From Candidatus Dadabacteria bacterium RIFCSPHIGHO2_12_FULL_53_21 (GTDB taxonomy: Bacteria; Desulfobacterota_D; UBA1144; Nemesobacterales; UBA2774), in assembly GCA_001775255.1 (NCBI GenBank), contig MFCJ01000004.1, forward strand, positions 1 to 18,363: a stretch of 18,363 nt of DNA, written 5' to 3'. Under the pieces are notes generated by a model that was not told the DNA's origin, did no database searches, and saw nothing but the letters and a program-made list of their open reading frames with translations. The position numbers and the translations under genes are program-made. Shown here piece by piece: positions 1 to 7,448 of the stretch (positions are counted from its first letter, which is position 1; the number at the start of each line of letters is the position of its first letter).

Positions 1-379
1 CTTCGGGGGGCGGGGACGACGCGGCGCCTCCGGGAAAGGCTTTATTGAATCCCATGCCGGCAAAATAACCCGTAAAAAGAAGAACGACGAGCAAGACGCT
101 CACTTTGAATGCCATATTCCGGGCGTCGAACCTGAGGGCTTCCGGATGCAGGTTGAGAAACATTACGGTAAAAAGGAATAAAATCATTATAGCGCCCGCA
201 TAAACCAGTATCTGTATGGCCGCGACGAAATGGGCGAGGAGCAGGACGAAGAGCACCGCCGTCGAGAAGAGGGTCAGCACGAGAGAAATAGCGCTCGATA
301 CCGGGTTGTTGTGCGTAATGACCAGAAGGGCCCCGGCAACCGAGAGGGCCGCAAAGATATAAAATACGACTGTTTCCAA
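1..379 (-). CDS. nuoJ: NADH-quinone oxidoreductase subunit J (partial, C-terminus beyond window)
   Basis: This is a membrane subunit of respiratory complex I, part of the arm that couples quinone reduction to proton pumping. About 126 residues are visible. They are almost entirely hydrophobic helices and contain the family's signature stretch: NNPVSSAISLV near residue 31, then HFVAAIQILVYAGAIMILFLF around residues 57-77 and a VMFLN turn. The reading frame runs off the window at base 1. The start is TTG at 379: the hydrophobic frame begins exactly there, and a GGGAGG ribosome site lies 9 bases upstream on the minus strand. A near-consensus promoter lies just before it (434-461) and the gene upstream is nth, not nuoI. 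nuoJ therefore appears to open its own transcription unit, presumably followed by nuoK/L/M/N outside the window. The family call is firm. Confidence 0.9.
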   Translation of the reverse strand, partial: METVVFYIFAALSVAGALLVITHNNPVSSAISLVLTLFSTAVLFVLLLAHFVAAIQILVYAGAIMILFLFTVMFLNLHPEALRFDARNMAFKVSVLLVVLLFTGYFAGMGFNKAFPGGAASSPPPE

Positions 380-433
380 ACCGTAAAAACCTCCCGGATA
401 TAAAGACAAATGAGCTGTTTAAGAGGTGAATGA

Positions 434-461
434 ATTATATTTGAGATAGCGGGATAGTCAA
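434..461 (-). promoter_or_regulatory. Sigma-70 type promoter of nuoJ
   Basis: On the minus strand, TTGACT (456-461) and TATAAT (434-439) are separated by 16 bp. The -10 box is perfect and the -35 box matches 5 of 6. The predicted transcript start near 427 gives a leader of roughly 48 nt that includes the GGGAGG ribosome site of nuoJ. It lies in the 121-bp gap between nth and nuoJ and shows that nuoJ need not depend on nth transcription. Confidence 0.7.
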
Positions 462-500
462 ACCTGAGGGGAATATATTGTCCGGGTAAAGCGGTTGATT

Positions 501-1157
501 TCAGCGGCTCTTTCCGACCCCGACCCTGCCGCAGTACATACCGACCGGGCAGACGCTGCATTTGGGCGATAGCGGGCGGCAGAGGTACTGGCCGAACGCC
601 ACAAGCAGGCTGTTGTAGTCTATCCAGTGTCTCTTCGGGAGCTTTTTTCTGAGCGCCATTTCGGTTTCATAAGGATTCCGGGTCTCGACGTATCCGAGCC
701 TGTTAGAAATTCTATGAACATGGGTGTCGACGCATATGCCGTGTTTACCGTAGCCGAGCGTGAGCACGAGGTTCGCGGTCTTCCTGCCCACGCCTTTCAG
801 ATGAAGGAGCTCTTCCAGATCGTCGGGCACCCGCGAGCGGTATTTATCTATCAGCTCACGGCATATGCCGAGGATGTTCTTCGCCTTTGTCCTGTAAAAC
901 CCGGCCGGATATATCGCTTCCGCAATCTCTTTCTCGCTGAGTCCAAGCATGTCCCCAGGATTATCAGCCAGGGCGAACAACCTCCGGGACGCCTCCGCCG
1001 TGGTCTCGTCTTTCGTCCTCAGGCTCACCACGGTGGATATGAGGACCCTGAAGGGATCGCGCGAGGTCTCGGCCTCGAGCGTTACTGCAGGGACGCTCCA
1101 CCCGGGGGACTCCTTTTTCAATATATCTATTACTTTAGAAATATTTTCTGCGTTCAT
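501..1157 (-). CDS. nth: Endonuclease III (base-excision DNA glycosylase/AP lyase)
   Basis: It removes oxidised pyrimidines from DNA and nicks the abasic site in base-excision repair. The 218-residue protein matches the usual length (about 210). The helix-hairpin-helix LKGVGRKTAN (120-129) carries the expected catalytic Lys126. VDTHVHR (143-149) carries the catalytic Asp144. The C-terminal [4Fe-4S] cluster loop has Cys193, 200, 203 and 209 in C-x6-C-x2-C-x5-C spacing. The frame is open for 38 more codons upstream, but that extension runs through the sigma-factor terminator and has no family character, so I start at the ATG at 1157. No clear Shine-Dalgarno sequence precedes it. A promoter in the roughly 60 bases after the terminator is likely but not clear. 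Confidence 0.93.
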   Translation of the reverse strand: MNAENISKVIDILKKESPGWSVPAVTLEAETSRDPFRVLISTVVSLRTKDETTAEASRRLFALADNPGDMLGLSEKEIAEAIYPAGFYRTKAKNILGICRELIDKYRSRVPDDLEELLHLKGVGRKTANLVLTLGYGKHGICVDTHVHRISNRLGYVETRNPYETEMALRKKLPKRHWIDYNSLLVAFGQYLCRPLSPKCSVCPVGMYCGRVGVGKSR

Positions 1158-1214
1158 GTATTGGCGGATAAATCGATAATACACACGTTGGGACGGGGAA
1201 TCCAGACCGGAAGG

Positions 1215-1257
1215 AAAGAAAAAAAAGGGTGCGTCCCCGATTGCCCGGGCGCACCCC
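1215..1257 (-). terminator. Intrinsic terminator after the sigma factor gene
   Basis: Read on the minus strand, a 7-bp perfect stem (GGGTGCG/CGCACCC; arms 1250-1256 and 1227-1233) has a further CCCG/CGGG pairing inside the loop. It is followed at once by eight T residues and a pyrimidine-rich tail. It lies 63 bases beyond the sigma-factor stop codon and separates that gene from nth. This is the only textbook intrinsic terminator in the window. Confidence 0.85.
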
Positions 1258-1319
1258 GATCGACCTTTCATCGATTTTTACAGGCAGGCTTCGCGGTCTC
1301 CCAGCCGGCCTCATGACTA

Positions 1320-2567
1320 TCAGTTATATACTTCCATCAGGCTCCTCAGAACCGGGGCGGATTTCGATCTCCTTATCCTGTCGAGGGCCTTTTTTTCTAT
1401 CTGCCTAATCCTTTCTCTCGTGAGGCGGAATTTCCGGCCTATCTCGTCGAGCGTATAAGGGCCGTCGTCGTACCCGATACCGAACCTCATCTTTACGACC
1501 TCCCTCTCCCTCAGGGACAGCATCAGGAGGGCGTCGTTTATATTGCCGGGTATGGAGATCTCCGCGATCACGCTGTCGACTTCGAGCGAGTTCGAATCTT
1601 CCATAAAGTCCATGTACGTCACTTTCTCCCCGTTCCACACGGGCGTATCGAGCCTCACTACCTTGTTTGCGCTCGAATCGAGGATCCTCTTCACATTCTC
1701 GACGCTCATCTGCGCTTTCTCGGCTATTTCCTCGGCATAGGGCTCTCTCTCGTAATCCTTTGTCAGGAGCCGCTTCACGTGCCTTACCTTGCCTGCCTTC
1801 TCCAGGAGATACGCAGGCATCTTCACAGTCCTCGTCTGGTTAAAAATCCCCCTCGTCATCGCCTGATTGATCCACCAGCAGGCGTAAGTGGAGAACCTGT
1901 AACCCTTCGTGTGGTCGAAACGTTCGACGGCTTTTATCAATCCGAGGTTCCCCTCCTGGATCAGATCGAGAAACGGGACGCCCCTGCCGACGTACCTCTT
2001 CGCCATGCTCGCGACGAGTCTCAGGTTGGCTTTAATAAACCTGTTCCTCAGCTGAAACCCCTTCGTCACGTATGCCTCATAGAGCTTGACTAGGAGCAGG
2101 AGACCGCTCTCCGCCGCCGCGTGTTTAATCTTATTTTCAGCAGTGACCTTTTCGTTCTTCGTCTCGATGAAGTTTTTAACCTCGGAATGAATCGCGGCGA
2201 TATCTTCACCGAGTCTTTTCCCCAGAACCTTTTCAATCTTTTTGCGCGCAGCCTTTGCCCTGTCCTCGCAGCACTTTATTTTCGCAGCAACATGCGCCTC
2301 TTCGTGCGGCGCCAGGAGAGACTCGGTGCTCACCTCTTTGAAATAAGCGTTTACGAGCCTTAAGTCCTGACTTATCTCCTCATCCCCGACTGTTTTTTCG
2401 GTATCGGTAATAGTCTGCTCGGGCGCCTCGGTAAGCGGCGCCTCCTCATCGAAAAACACCTCGACGTCTTCCAATTCATCCTGGTCGAAGCTCTCCGCTA
2501 TAGAAGATTCCGCGTGATTAACCGAGAAATCGTCGAATACGTCTGCAAATTCAGGCTTTTTGAACAT
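1320..2567 (-). CDS. RNA polymerase sigma-70 family factor (RpoD/RpoS-like, group 2 size)
   Basis: It directs core RNA polymerase to promoters. The protein has 415 residues. Residues 1-65 are strongly acidic. Region 1.2-like sequence lies at about 66-95 and a charged helical spacer at 96-172. Region 2 is at 176-246, with DLIQEGNLGLIKAVERFD and YRFSTYACWWINQAMTR, the latter being the -10 recognition helix. Region 3 is at about 250-330 and region 4 at 346-402, with the -35 recognition helix-turn-helix at about 374-395. It is much shorter than typical primary RpoD (about 600 residues) and has no long region 1.1, so I favour an alternative, RpoS-like role, though a short primary factor is possible. 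The ATG at 2567 is fixed by an AAGGAGG ribosome site (2574-2580) 6 bases upstream. It is a single-gene unit ending at the hairpin at 1215-1257. In the -10 helix the usual WWIRQ reads WWINQ. Confidence 0.9.
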   Translation of the reverse strand: MFKKPEFADVFDDFSVNHAESSIAESFDQDELEDVEVFFDEEAPLTEAPEQTITDTEKTVGDEEISQDLRLVNAYFKEVSTESLLAPHEEAHVAAKIKCCEDRAKAARKKIEKVLGKRLGEDIAAIHSEVKNFIETKNEKVTAENKIKHAAAESGLLLLVKLYEAYVTKGFQLRNRFIKANLRLVASMAKRYVGRGVPFLDLIQEGNLGLIKAVERFDHTKGYRFSTYACWWINQAMTRGIFNQTRTVKMPAYLLEKAGKVRHVKRLLTKDYEREPYAEEIAEKAQMSVENVKRILDSSANKVVRLDTPVWNGEKVTYMDFMEDSNSLEVDSVIAEISIPGNINDALLMLSLREREVVKMRFGIGYDDGPYTLDEIGRKFRLTRERIRQIEKKALDRIRRSKSAPVLRSLMEVYN

Positions 2568-2909
2568 TTTGAGCCTCCTTCTATTTAAGATGCCCTTGGG
2601 CGGATGCCGGATGCATCTCCATTCGTTCGATCTTGTATCTATAAACCATTACGAACGGCATTTGGTTTCAGATTCAAATTCTTGAGATATAACCTGAACA
2701 GATCATTGAAGAAAACCCCGATTATCCGGCCTTTGATCGTTGAAAAGCCGGCTTTTTTGAGAGTGACTTTCCCTCACACACACTTATTTATACGAAGGAG
2801 GAGTGAAATCCATTCGGAGGGCTTAATACCGAGGAAGGTCGAACTGTAAGGGGTACCTATAAATTGATTGAAATTAATGTTTTATTTTCCGACCGTGAGA
2901 CTGGAAGAA
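2568..2909. other. 342-bp region between the ATP-grasp and sigma factor genes
   Basis: There is no gene here that I can support. It holds the sigma-factor ribosome site (2574-2580), a plus-oriented terminator-like hairpin (2726-2758), and AT-rich sequence near 2855-2885. The sigma-factor promoter must lie here if the gene is independently transcribed. The best -10-like string on the minus strand (TATAGA, near 2639-2644) lacks a convincing -35 box. An 81-codon plus-strand frame at 2604-2849 has no ribosome site and no recognisable protein character. Confidence 0.5.
2726..2758 (+). terminator. Terminator-like hairpin with no gene upstream on its strand
   Basis: CCGGC (2726-2730) pairs with GCCGG (2747-2751). 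Three further TTT/AAA pairs lie inside after one mismatch, around an 8-nt loop. C and six T residues (2753-2758) follow. As a terminator it works only on the plus strand, where no convincing gene precedes it. It could end a small RNA, limit antisense transcription into the ATP-grasp gene, or be chance. Confidence 0.35.
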
Positions 2910-4052
2910 CTAATTCCTATCTGAGTACACGTAATGTTGTAATAGGTCGTCGTATATTCCCTTACGATATGCGATTTGATGACAGCTGAACACGCCAAAA
3001 GAGTTCACCTCCACCAAAACAGGGCCTCTTTCGGATATAGCTACATCCCAATGCTGCAAGCGCAGCCCCGGAAGCATAGTAGCCGCTTTCAAACATAAGG
3101 ATTTCATTTCCTCCCAATAAGGAAGAGTAATACCGAGGAGAGGCTCACCCGTGTCGGGGTGGTCATGGTATTCGGTTATCTCAAAACCGCTCCCGCCCGT
3201 GACCCCTTCTACGAGTCCAGTCTCTAGATTTACGCACCCCAATAGATTGCCAGTTTTTCCGCTTGAGAAGTTGTCTGTCATGTTCCTGCCGGTTGGAATC
3301 TTCCAAAAGCAATGAAATAATGAAGGGCCTTCCGCAGTTAAGAATATATTGAACCTGACAGTAGATAGGCATTCACCACATATCTTTTTTATATCCGGAT
3401 GAGGCATCAGGTATTCCTGTAATAAATAACCGGTCGCGGATCCTGAATCTATAGTCCGAACGAGTTCTTCAATACTCATTCTATCCTCATTAAAAAGTGT
3501 AAATTGATCCGTGGTTTTGTCGTACGCTTTGACAGCAACCGCTCCGGTGCCGAAAGCGCCTTCGACAAGTTTTGCAAAAAACGGGTAACGGATCTGATTG
3601 CGAAGAAACACTTTCAATGAATCGGTATTGGTTAAAGATGGGACGGCACTGAAGAATCTGGACATAGGCCGGTAAACAGCATATATCTCCGGCGACGGCA
3701 AACCGGCTCCCTGCATTATGGAGTAAAAAATCAGCTTATCATTTGCAACACCACGCCATTCTCTATGATTCAACAGATCATTGATTCTCGATATGGCCTT
3801 CTGGCCGATGAACCGTTTTTTATCACTTAAAGAATAACGTTCGTCATCGTGGAGACCGTAGTAATAGTATTCATCCGGGTCCAGCTTACCGCACGAGAAC
3901 CGAAGCACCAAAATCTCGTACAATTGAGCAGTATACCCTTTACCGCTGATCTCTTTTGCCATATTTGCCGCATAGATACATACTTGGAATATTTGGAGCA
4001 ACGACCGGATCTTCCAATAAATTACTTTCAGCCGGCACCCTATATCTGACAT
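2910..4052 (-). CDS. Sugar-transfer-associated ATP-grasp domain protein
   Basis: ATP-grasp enzymes join a carboxylate to an amine or thiol through an acyl-phosphate. This subfamily (ATPgrasp_ST type) is linked to cell-surface polysaccharide loci; its substrates are unknown to me. The protein has 380 residues. Visible landmarks are GLHDDERYSLSDKKRF (66-81), the ATP-binding loop FFAKLVEGAFGTGA (158-171), LLQEYL (210-215), STVRFN (230-235), DNFSSG (260-265), HPDTG (298-302), and the metal-binding end WDVAISERGPVLVEVN (335-350). The residues expected for nucleotide and magnesium binding appear intact. The ATG at 4052 is chosen over an in-frame TTG at 4067 because GGAGG sits 6 bases before it. It lies 71 bp downstream of the transglycosylase-NlpC/P60 gene on the same strand, probably co-transcribed, which suggests an envelope role. 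Family call firm, function inferred. Confidence 0.85.
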   Translation of the reverse strand: MSDIGCRLKVIYWKIRSLLQIFQVCIYAANMAKEISGKGYTAQLYEILVLRFSCGKLDPDEYYYYGLHDDERYSLSDKKRFIGQKAISRINDLLNHREWRGVANDKLIFYSIMQGAGLPSPEIYAVYRPMSRFFSAVPSLTNTDSLKVFLRNQIRYPFFAKLVEGAFGTGAVAVKAYDKTTDQFTLFNEDRMSIEELVRTIDSGSATGYLLQEYLMPHPDIKKICGECLSTVRFNIFLTAEGPSLFHCFWKIPTGRNMTDNFSSGKTGNLLGCVNLETGLVEGVTGGSGFEITEYHDHPDTGEPLLGITLPYWEEMKSLCLKAATMLPGLRLQHWDVAISERGPVLVEVNSFGVFSCHQIAYRKGIYDDLLQHYVYSDRN

Positions 4053-4123
4053 CTGTAGCCTCCGCAAGATTTCGTTTCAGATACCCGATCACCCGCCGTC
4101 AAATTTAATGGAGAGAATATCAA

Positions 4124-6337
4124 TCAAAGCAACTTCAGTACTAGAGCGAGAACAATAGCGATTACGACGACCGCGCCAAGTGTTACGTGTACACGCCAGG
4201 GATGCATTTGAAGGGCATGGCGAATATCCCTTATAAAGCTCATCAGCCCCGGCTTTTCCAAGTCGACGGTCGCGGCGTCCGATACCCTTTCGATTAAGGA
4301 CCCGTTCGGAGAACCCACTCCGAGACCGAGCCTGGTTACAGAGACTTTGTTAATACGGATAATTTTATTATTTTCATCAGTAATTCCCCAAACTGAATGG
4401 ATAGCATAATATTTCCCTTCGTTTTCGCCCAAAAAGAGCATTATATGGCCCGGAAACCTCAGTTGGGTTATACCTGGCTCCCAATCTTCGATTTGCCTGG
4501 CTTTAATGCGTAACGATCTATTAGTATTGTCATACCTCGAAATTTTCTTACCGACCGCGGTTTGAACGCTCGAATTCCGAGGGAGAACGATCCCGAATAC
4601 GCTGAATACGCTCTGCAGGTAAGAGGAACAGTCCATGCCTCCATTAAATCCGCCCCAGCCATAAGCGGTTCCCAATAGTTTAAATGCTGTTTTTATGGAA
4701 TTTGCTTTAGTATATTCCAGGAAACCATCGTTAACATGCTCAGCCGGCAGTGTATCCCTTTTATACTTTAACAGGCCGTTTTCGTCCCTAAACGGCAGAT
4801 TGAAGTCGTAATTGCCGTTATTTTCAGCAAGGAGGAATAATTTGGTTCCCATTCGTAATTCTGTCCCGGATTCCGTTCTGCAGCTTGCGCTGGTGACGAC
4901 CAAAAACCTTTCACCAGGGTACCCGATTACCTCCTCGCGGCCGGAAAAAGCAAGGTCGTTCATCCTTACCCATCCGTCAACAAATCTGGTACGAATGAAG
5001 GCCCACACGCCGTCCCTTGATTTGTGAAAAACAGCCACAGGCTCGGCAATATTCAAGGAACTCTGCTGTAGCCCGTTGAATTCATAATCAAACGGTTTGT
5101 TCATCACGAGCTCGTCACAAGGCCAGACCAGCACGTTCGTAAGGCGAATCGTTAGTGCATAATTCACTTTTTTGTCTTCATTCAGATCCTCGAGATTCAT
5201 GTTCCCGAGAACATTCATATAGAAATCAGTTTTAAGCGGTTCGTCGTCCCCGCCGTATCGCATAATTATTTCACCGAAATACTTTCTCATGAAGAACTCG
5301 GCTTCGTTAGGGTTAGCATACATACCGAGACTCAAGATGTGGAAGGGCTCGAGCCCTGATACTTCCATGATCTTTTCCCTTATTTCCTCACAACAAATCG
5401 ATTCCGCAAATGAGAATATATCAATTCCACCGCTAATCAGGCAGGCTCGCTGGTTGAAAACTTTTATTTCTCTCTCGTCCATGATTCTTTTATCAGGATC
5501 TTTGACTTTGGATATCCAGAAATGAGGTGTAGAAAGGGGCGGCTGCGGCTCTTCAAACGGAACGAATTCGGGCTGAGCATAACTTGATTTAACAAAACTA
5601 TCGAGGTCTACGAAAGTCTGCATTAACTTTGGTCCGCTAATCCAACCGTCCTTCCATAAGCCTGTCAAAATGCGTCTTTGTCTCGATGTCAAGTAGTCAT
5701 TCGAATGATCAAACGGCGTGAGAACTCTTGGATTGGTTATACAGGCGGCGAGAAGTATTGCCTCAGACAGTCTAAGCTCGTTAGCGGACTTGTTAAAGTA
5801 ATATCTGGATGCTTCCTCGGCGCCGTATATGTTTTCACCCCATTCTATAACATTCACATATAGCTCCAGGATGCGCGCTTTTGTAAGGGTATTTTCCAGC
5901 TTATAGGTGATCATCGCCTCTCTGATTTTTCTCGATACGGAGCGGGAAGGCGATAAGAACAGGTTTTTTGCGAGCTGCTGGGTTATGCTGGATCCGCCTT
6001 TGACGATGCGTTTTTCTCTTACGTTCGTTAGCAGTGATATCCACATCTCCTCCCAATAAAATCCCTTGTGAGTAAGGAAAGTTCTATCTTCGGCCACGAT
6101 TAAGGATTGGATCAGATACGGGGATATTTTAGAAAGCTCCGTCCACTTCCGCCTTTTTTGACCAGGATCATAATGAAATTGCCGGTCCCGATACCGCATA
6201 AATGCACTTTCTTCCGGATTTTCAGTAACAAGGTGGGTGACATCGGGGGTTTGTATTAAAAGTATGGTGAAGCCTACGGCTAAGATCAGAAAAACCAATA
6301 GCAAGAATAAAACAATCAGAATAGACATTTCAGCCAT
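4124..6337 (-). CDS. Membrane fusion: GT51 peptidoglycan transglycosylase, SH3b domains, NlpC/P60 endopeptidase
   Basis: The 737-residue protein, in order, has a membrane helix at about 4-28 and a GT51 glycan polymerase at about 60-220. The latter shows catalytic Glu83 in EDRTFLTHKGF, GGSSITQQLAKNLF (114-127) and the second Glu158 in ILELYVN. A linker follows, then a region like the N-terminal part of SH3b/NlpC proteins (about 295-375), and two SH3b-like domains (about 390-515, starting ALTIRLTN). An NlpC/P60 domain at about 545-665 has Cys570 in GGMDCSSY, His631 in PGHIMLFLG and His647 in AIHSVWG. A C-terminal membrane helix lies at about 717-735. The penicillin-binding transpeptidase domain usual in large GT51 proteins is absent. 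The likely roles are glycan-strand synthesis and stem-peptide cleavage, both outside the inner membrane. The start is uncertain: the frame also offers TTG at 6367 and ATG at 6328, none with a clear ribosome site. It is followed by the ATP-grasp gene. Confidence 0.88.
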   Translation of the reverse strand: MAEMSILIVLFLLLVFLILAVGFTILLIQTPDVTHLVTENPEESAFMRYRDRQFHYDPGQKRRKWTELSKISPYLIQSLIVAEDRTFLTHKGFYWEEMWISLLTNVREKRIVKGGSSITQQLAKNLFLSPSRSVSRKIREAMITYKLENTLTKARILELYVNVIEWGENIYGAEEASRYYFNKSANELRLSEAILLAACITNPRVLTPFDHSNDYLTSRQRRILTGLWKDGWISGPKLMQTFVDLDSFVKSSYAQPEFVPFEEPQPPLSTPHFWISKVKDPDKRIMDEREIKVFNQRACLISGGIDIFSFAESICCEEIREKIMEVSGLEPFHILSLGMYANPNEAEFFMRKYFGEIIMRYGGDDEPLKTDFYMNVLGNMNLEDLNEDKKVNYALTIRLTNVLVWPCDELVMNKPFDYEFNGLQQSSLNIAEPVAVFHKSRDGVWAFIRTRFVDGWVRMNDLAFSGREEVIGYPGERFLVVTSASCRTESGTELRMGTKLFLLAENNGNYDFNLPFRDENGLLKYKRDTLPAEHVNDGFLEYTKANSIKTAFKLLGTAYGWGGFNGGMDCSSYLQSVFSVFGIVLPRNSSVQTAVGKKISRYDNTNRSLRIKARQIEDWEPGITQLRFPGHIMLFLGENEGKYYAIHSVWGITDENNKIIRINKVSVTRLGLGVGSPNGSLIERVSDAATVDLEKPGLMSFIRDIRHALQMHPWRVHVTLGAVVVIAIVLALVLKLL

Positions 6338-6485
6338 TTGTATCAGTCTGTAGAATAAAAACCACAATATAAATCTAGAACATCTGAAAATAATATCTAT
6401 AGCCTGTGTCGGACAATCGACTCACGACTTATACCAAATCTTGCAAATAATCAACTAATCCCCTAGAATTTTACAGATAAAGCGA

Positions 6486-6513
6486 TTGAAATGAACGGGT
6501 TGTCAAAGATAAA
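6486..6513 (+). promoter_or_regulatory. Possible promoter of the unknown gene at 6595
   Basis: TTGAAA (6486-6491) and GATAAA (6508-6513) are 16 bp apart in the AT-rich gap between the divergent genes starting at 6337 and 6595. Each box matches consensus at 4 or 5 of 6 positions. The predicted leader is roughly 75 nt. No better pair was seen on the plus strand here. Confidence 0.3.
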
Positions 6514-6594
6514 TTCACCTTTCGGCGGAGTTCTAAAGAAACGGATTAGCTCAGAAAGACGTCAAATTTACTCGATCCGCGTTTGAGGTAGAAG

Positions 6595-7329
6595 ATGAGT
6601 ACGGTCGTATCTATCCTGGACAGGGACAACCGGGACGACAGAACAGATAATATCGGTATCGTCGAACCGCTCAAAAGACGGGTTCTTTGGATACCCCGGG
6701 ATCTTTGGTGCAACACCATAAAAAACCGAATCAACCGCGCTTTCGGCAGGGGGGGCCACAAGCTCTTATTAAGCTGCCTCGAAGAACATAAGATAAAGGC
6801 TGAGTCCAGTATATGCTTTAGGAGATCGGCGACAATTCACTGTTTCAGGGATCTTCAAGTGTTTGTGCCGATTGACGAGGTCATGAGATTTTGGTACCCG
6901 CTCCATCCGACAAAACCAATAGAGGAAGGAAGAAAGCCGATTGTATTCAGCCCGCCGGGCGAATTGCTTTCCGGAGAAAGGATTCACCAGTGGATTGGAG
7001 CCAGAATATCTTTCGATAAAGGGGGTAGCGACCTGAACCGCATAGAACGGCAAAAAACTTTGCTCCGGTGTCTGCTCGAGCAAAACTTCGACTTTAAAAA
7101 ACTCATAGTCGACCAGGAGTATTTTTCAATCTACGGTTCAAACGTGTTTGAGGATTTGAAGCAAGTCGGACCGGACTGGAAGTTCGAAACCCTGGGACCT
7201 CTGAAGCATGCAAAAATCGGACAAATGCTTGTTGTAGTTAAAATGAGCAGAATTCATCCGAGAGCCGTCATCAGAAAATTACTCGCTCATTTAAAAATAA
7301 GTCCAGGAAAAAATTTCGATAAAAACTGA
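6595..7329 (+). CDS. Hypothetical protein, unrecognised
   Basis: I do not recognise this 244-residue protein. It has no membrane helix or signal peptide and is basic, with many Lys and Arg. It contains a central stretch, FSPPGELLSGERIHQWIGAR (residues 122-141), and four Trp spread along the chain. The start is supported by GAGG (6585-6588) 6 bases before the ATG. The frame is uninterrupted and lies in an otherwise empty interval, which argues that it is real. It diverges from the transglycosylase-NlpC/P60 gene across a 257-bp AT-rich gap and converges on the unknown gene at 7435. Its base use resembles the two envelope genes to its left more than the genes to its right, so it may belong to the same imported block. 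Confidence 0.6.
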   Translation: MSTVVSILDRDNRDDRTDNIGIVEPLKRRVLWIPRDLWCNTIKNRINRAFGRGGHKLLLSCLEEHKIKAESSICFRRSATIHCFRDLQVFVPIDEVMRFWYPLHPTKPIEEGRKPIVFSPPGELLSGERIHQWIGARISFDKGGSDLNRIERQKTLLRCLLEQNFDFKKLIVDQEYFSIYGSNVFEDLKQVGPDWKFETLGPLKHAKIGQMLVVVKMSRIHPRAVIRKLLAHLKISPGKNFDKN

Positions 7330-7418
7330 GAGCCATTCCACGGGTTGGCAGTAGAATAAAAGGATTCTCAAATACAGTCACAGACTATGAATTTGATGGA
7401 TAAAGAAATAACGCTTAC

Positions 7419-7448
7419 CCACGATATAACGGAACTACTGTATCGTGG
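7419..7448. repeat. Inverted repeat over the stop codon of the 7435 gene
   Basis: Perfect 8-bp arms CCACGATA (7419-7426) and TATCGTGG (7441-7448) flank a 14-nt loop. The stop codon of the minus-strand gene (7435-7437) is in the loop. It lies between two convergent genes, so it may terminate transcription or protect a 3' end. There is no run of T on either side, so it is not a standard intrinsic terminator. Confidence 0.4.

Noticed and set aside
274..561. Minus-strand frame of 95 codons overlapping nuoJ and the end of nth.
   Set aside because: It is out of frame with both real genes and spans the nuoJ promoter; the nuoJ frame is clear.
627..1316. Plus-strand open frame of 229 codons opposite nth.
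   Set aside because: It runs antisense through the Nth catalytic and iron-sulfur motifs and through the sigma-factor terminator, which a real gene would not.
2604..2849. Plus-strand frame of 81 codons in the gap above the sigma factor.
   Set aside because: There is no ribosome site, the composition is basic and unstructured, and it crosses the hairpin at 2726-2758. A short real peptide cannot be fully excluded.
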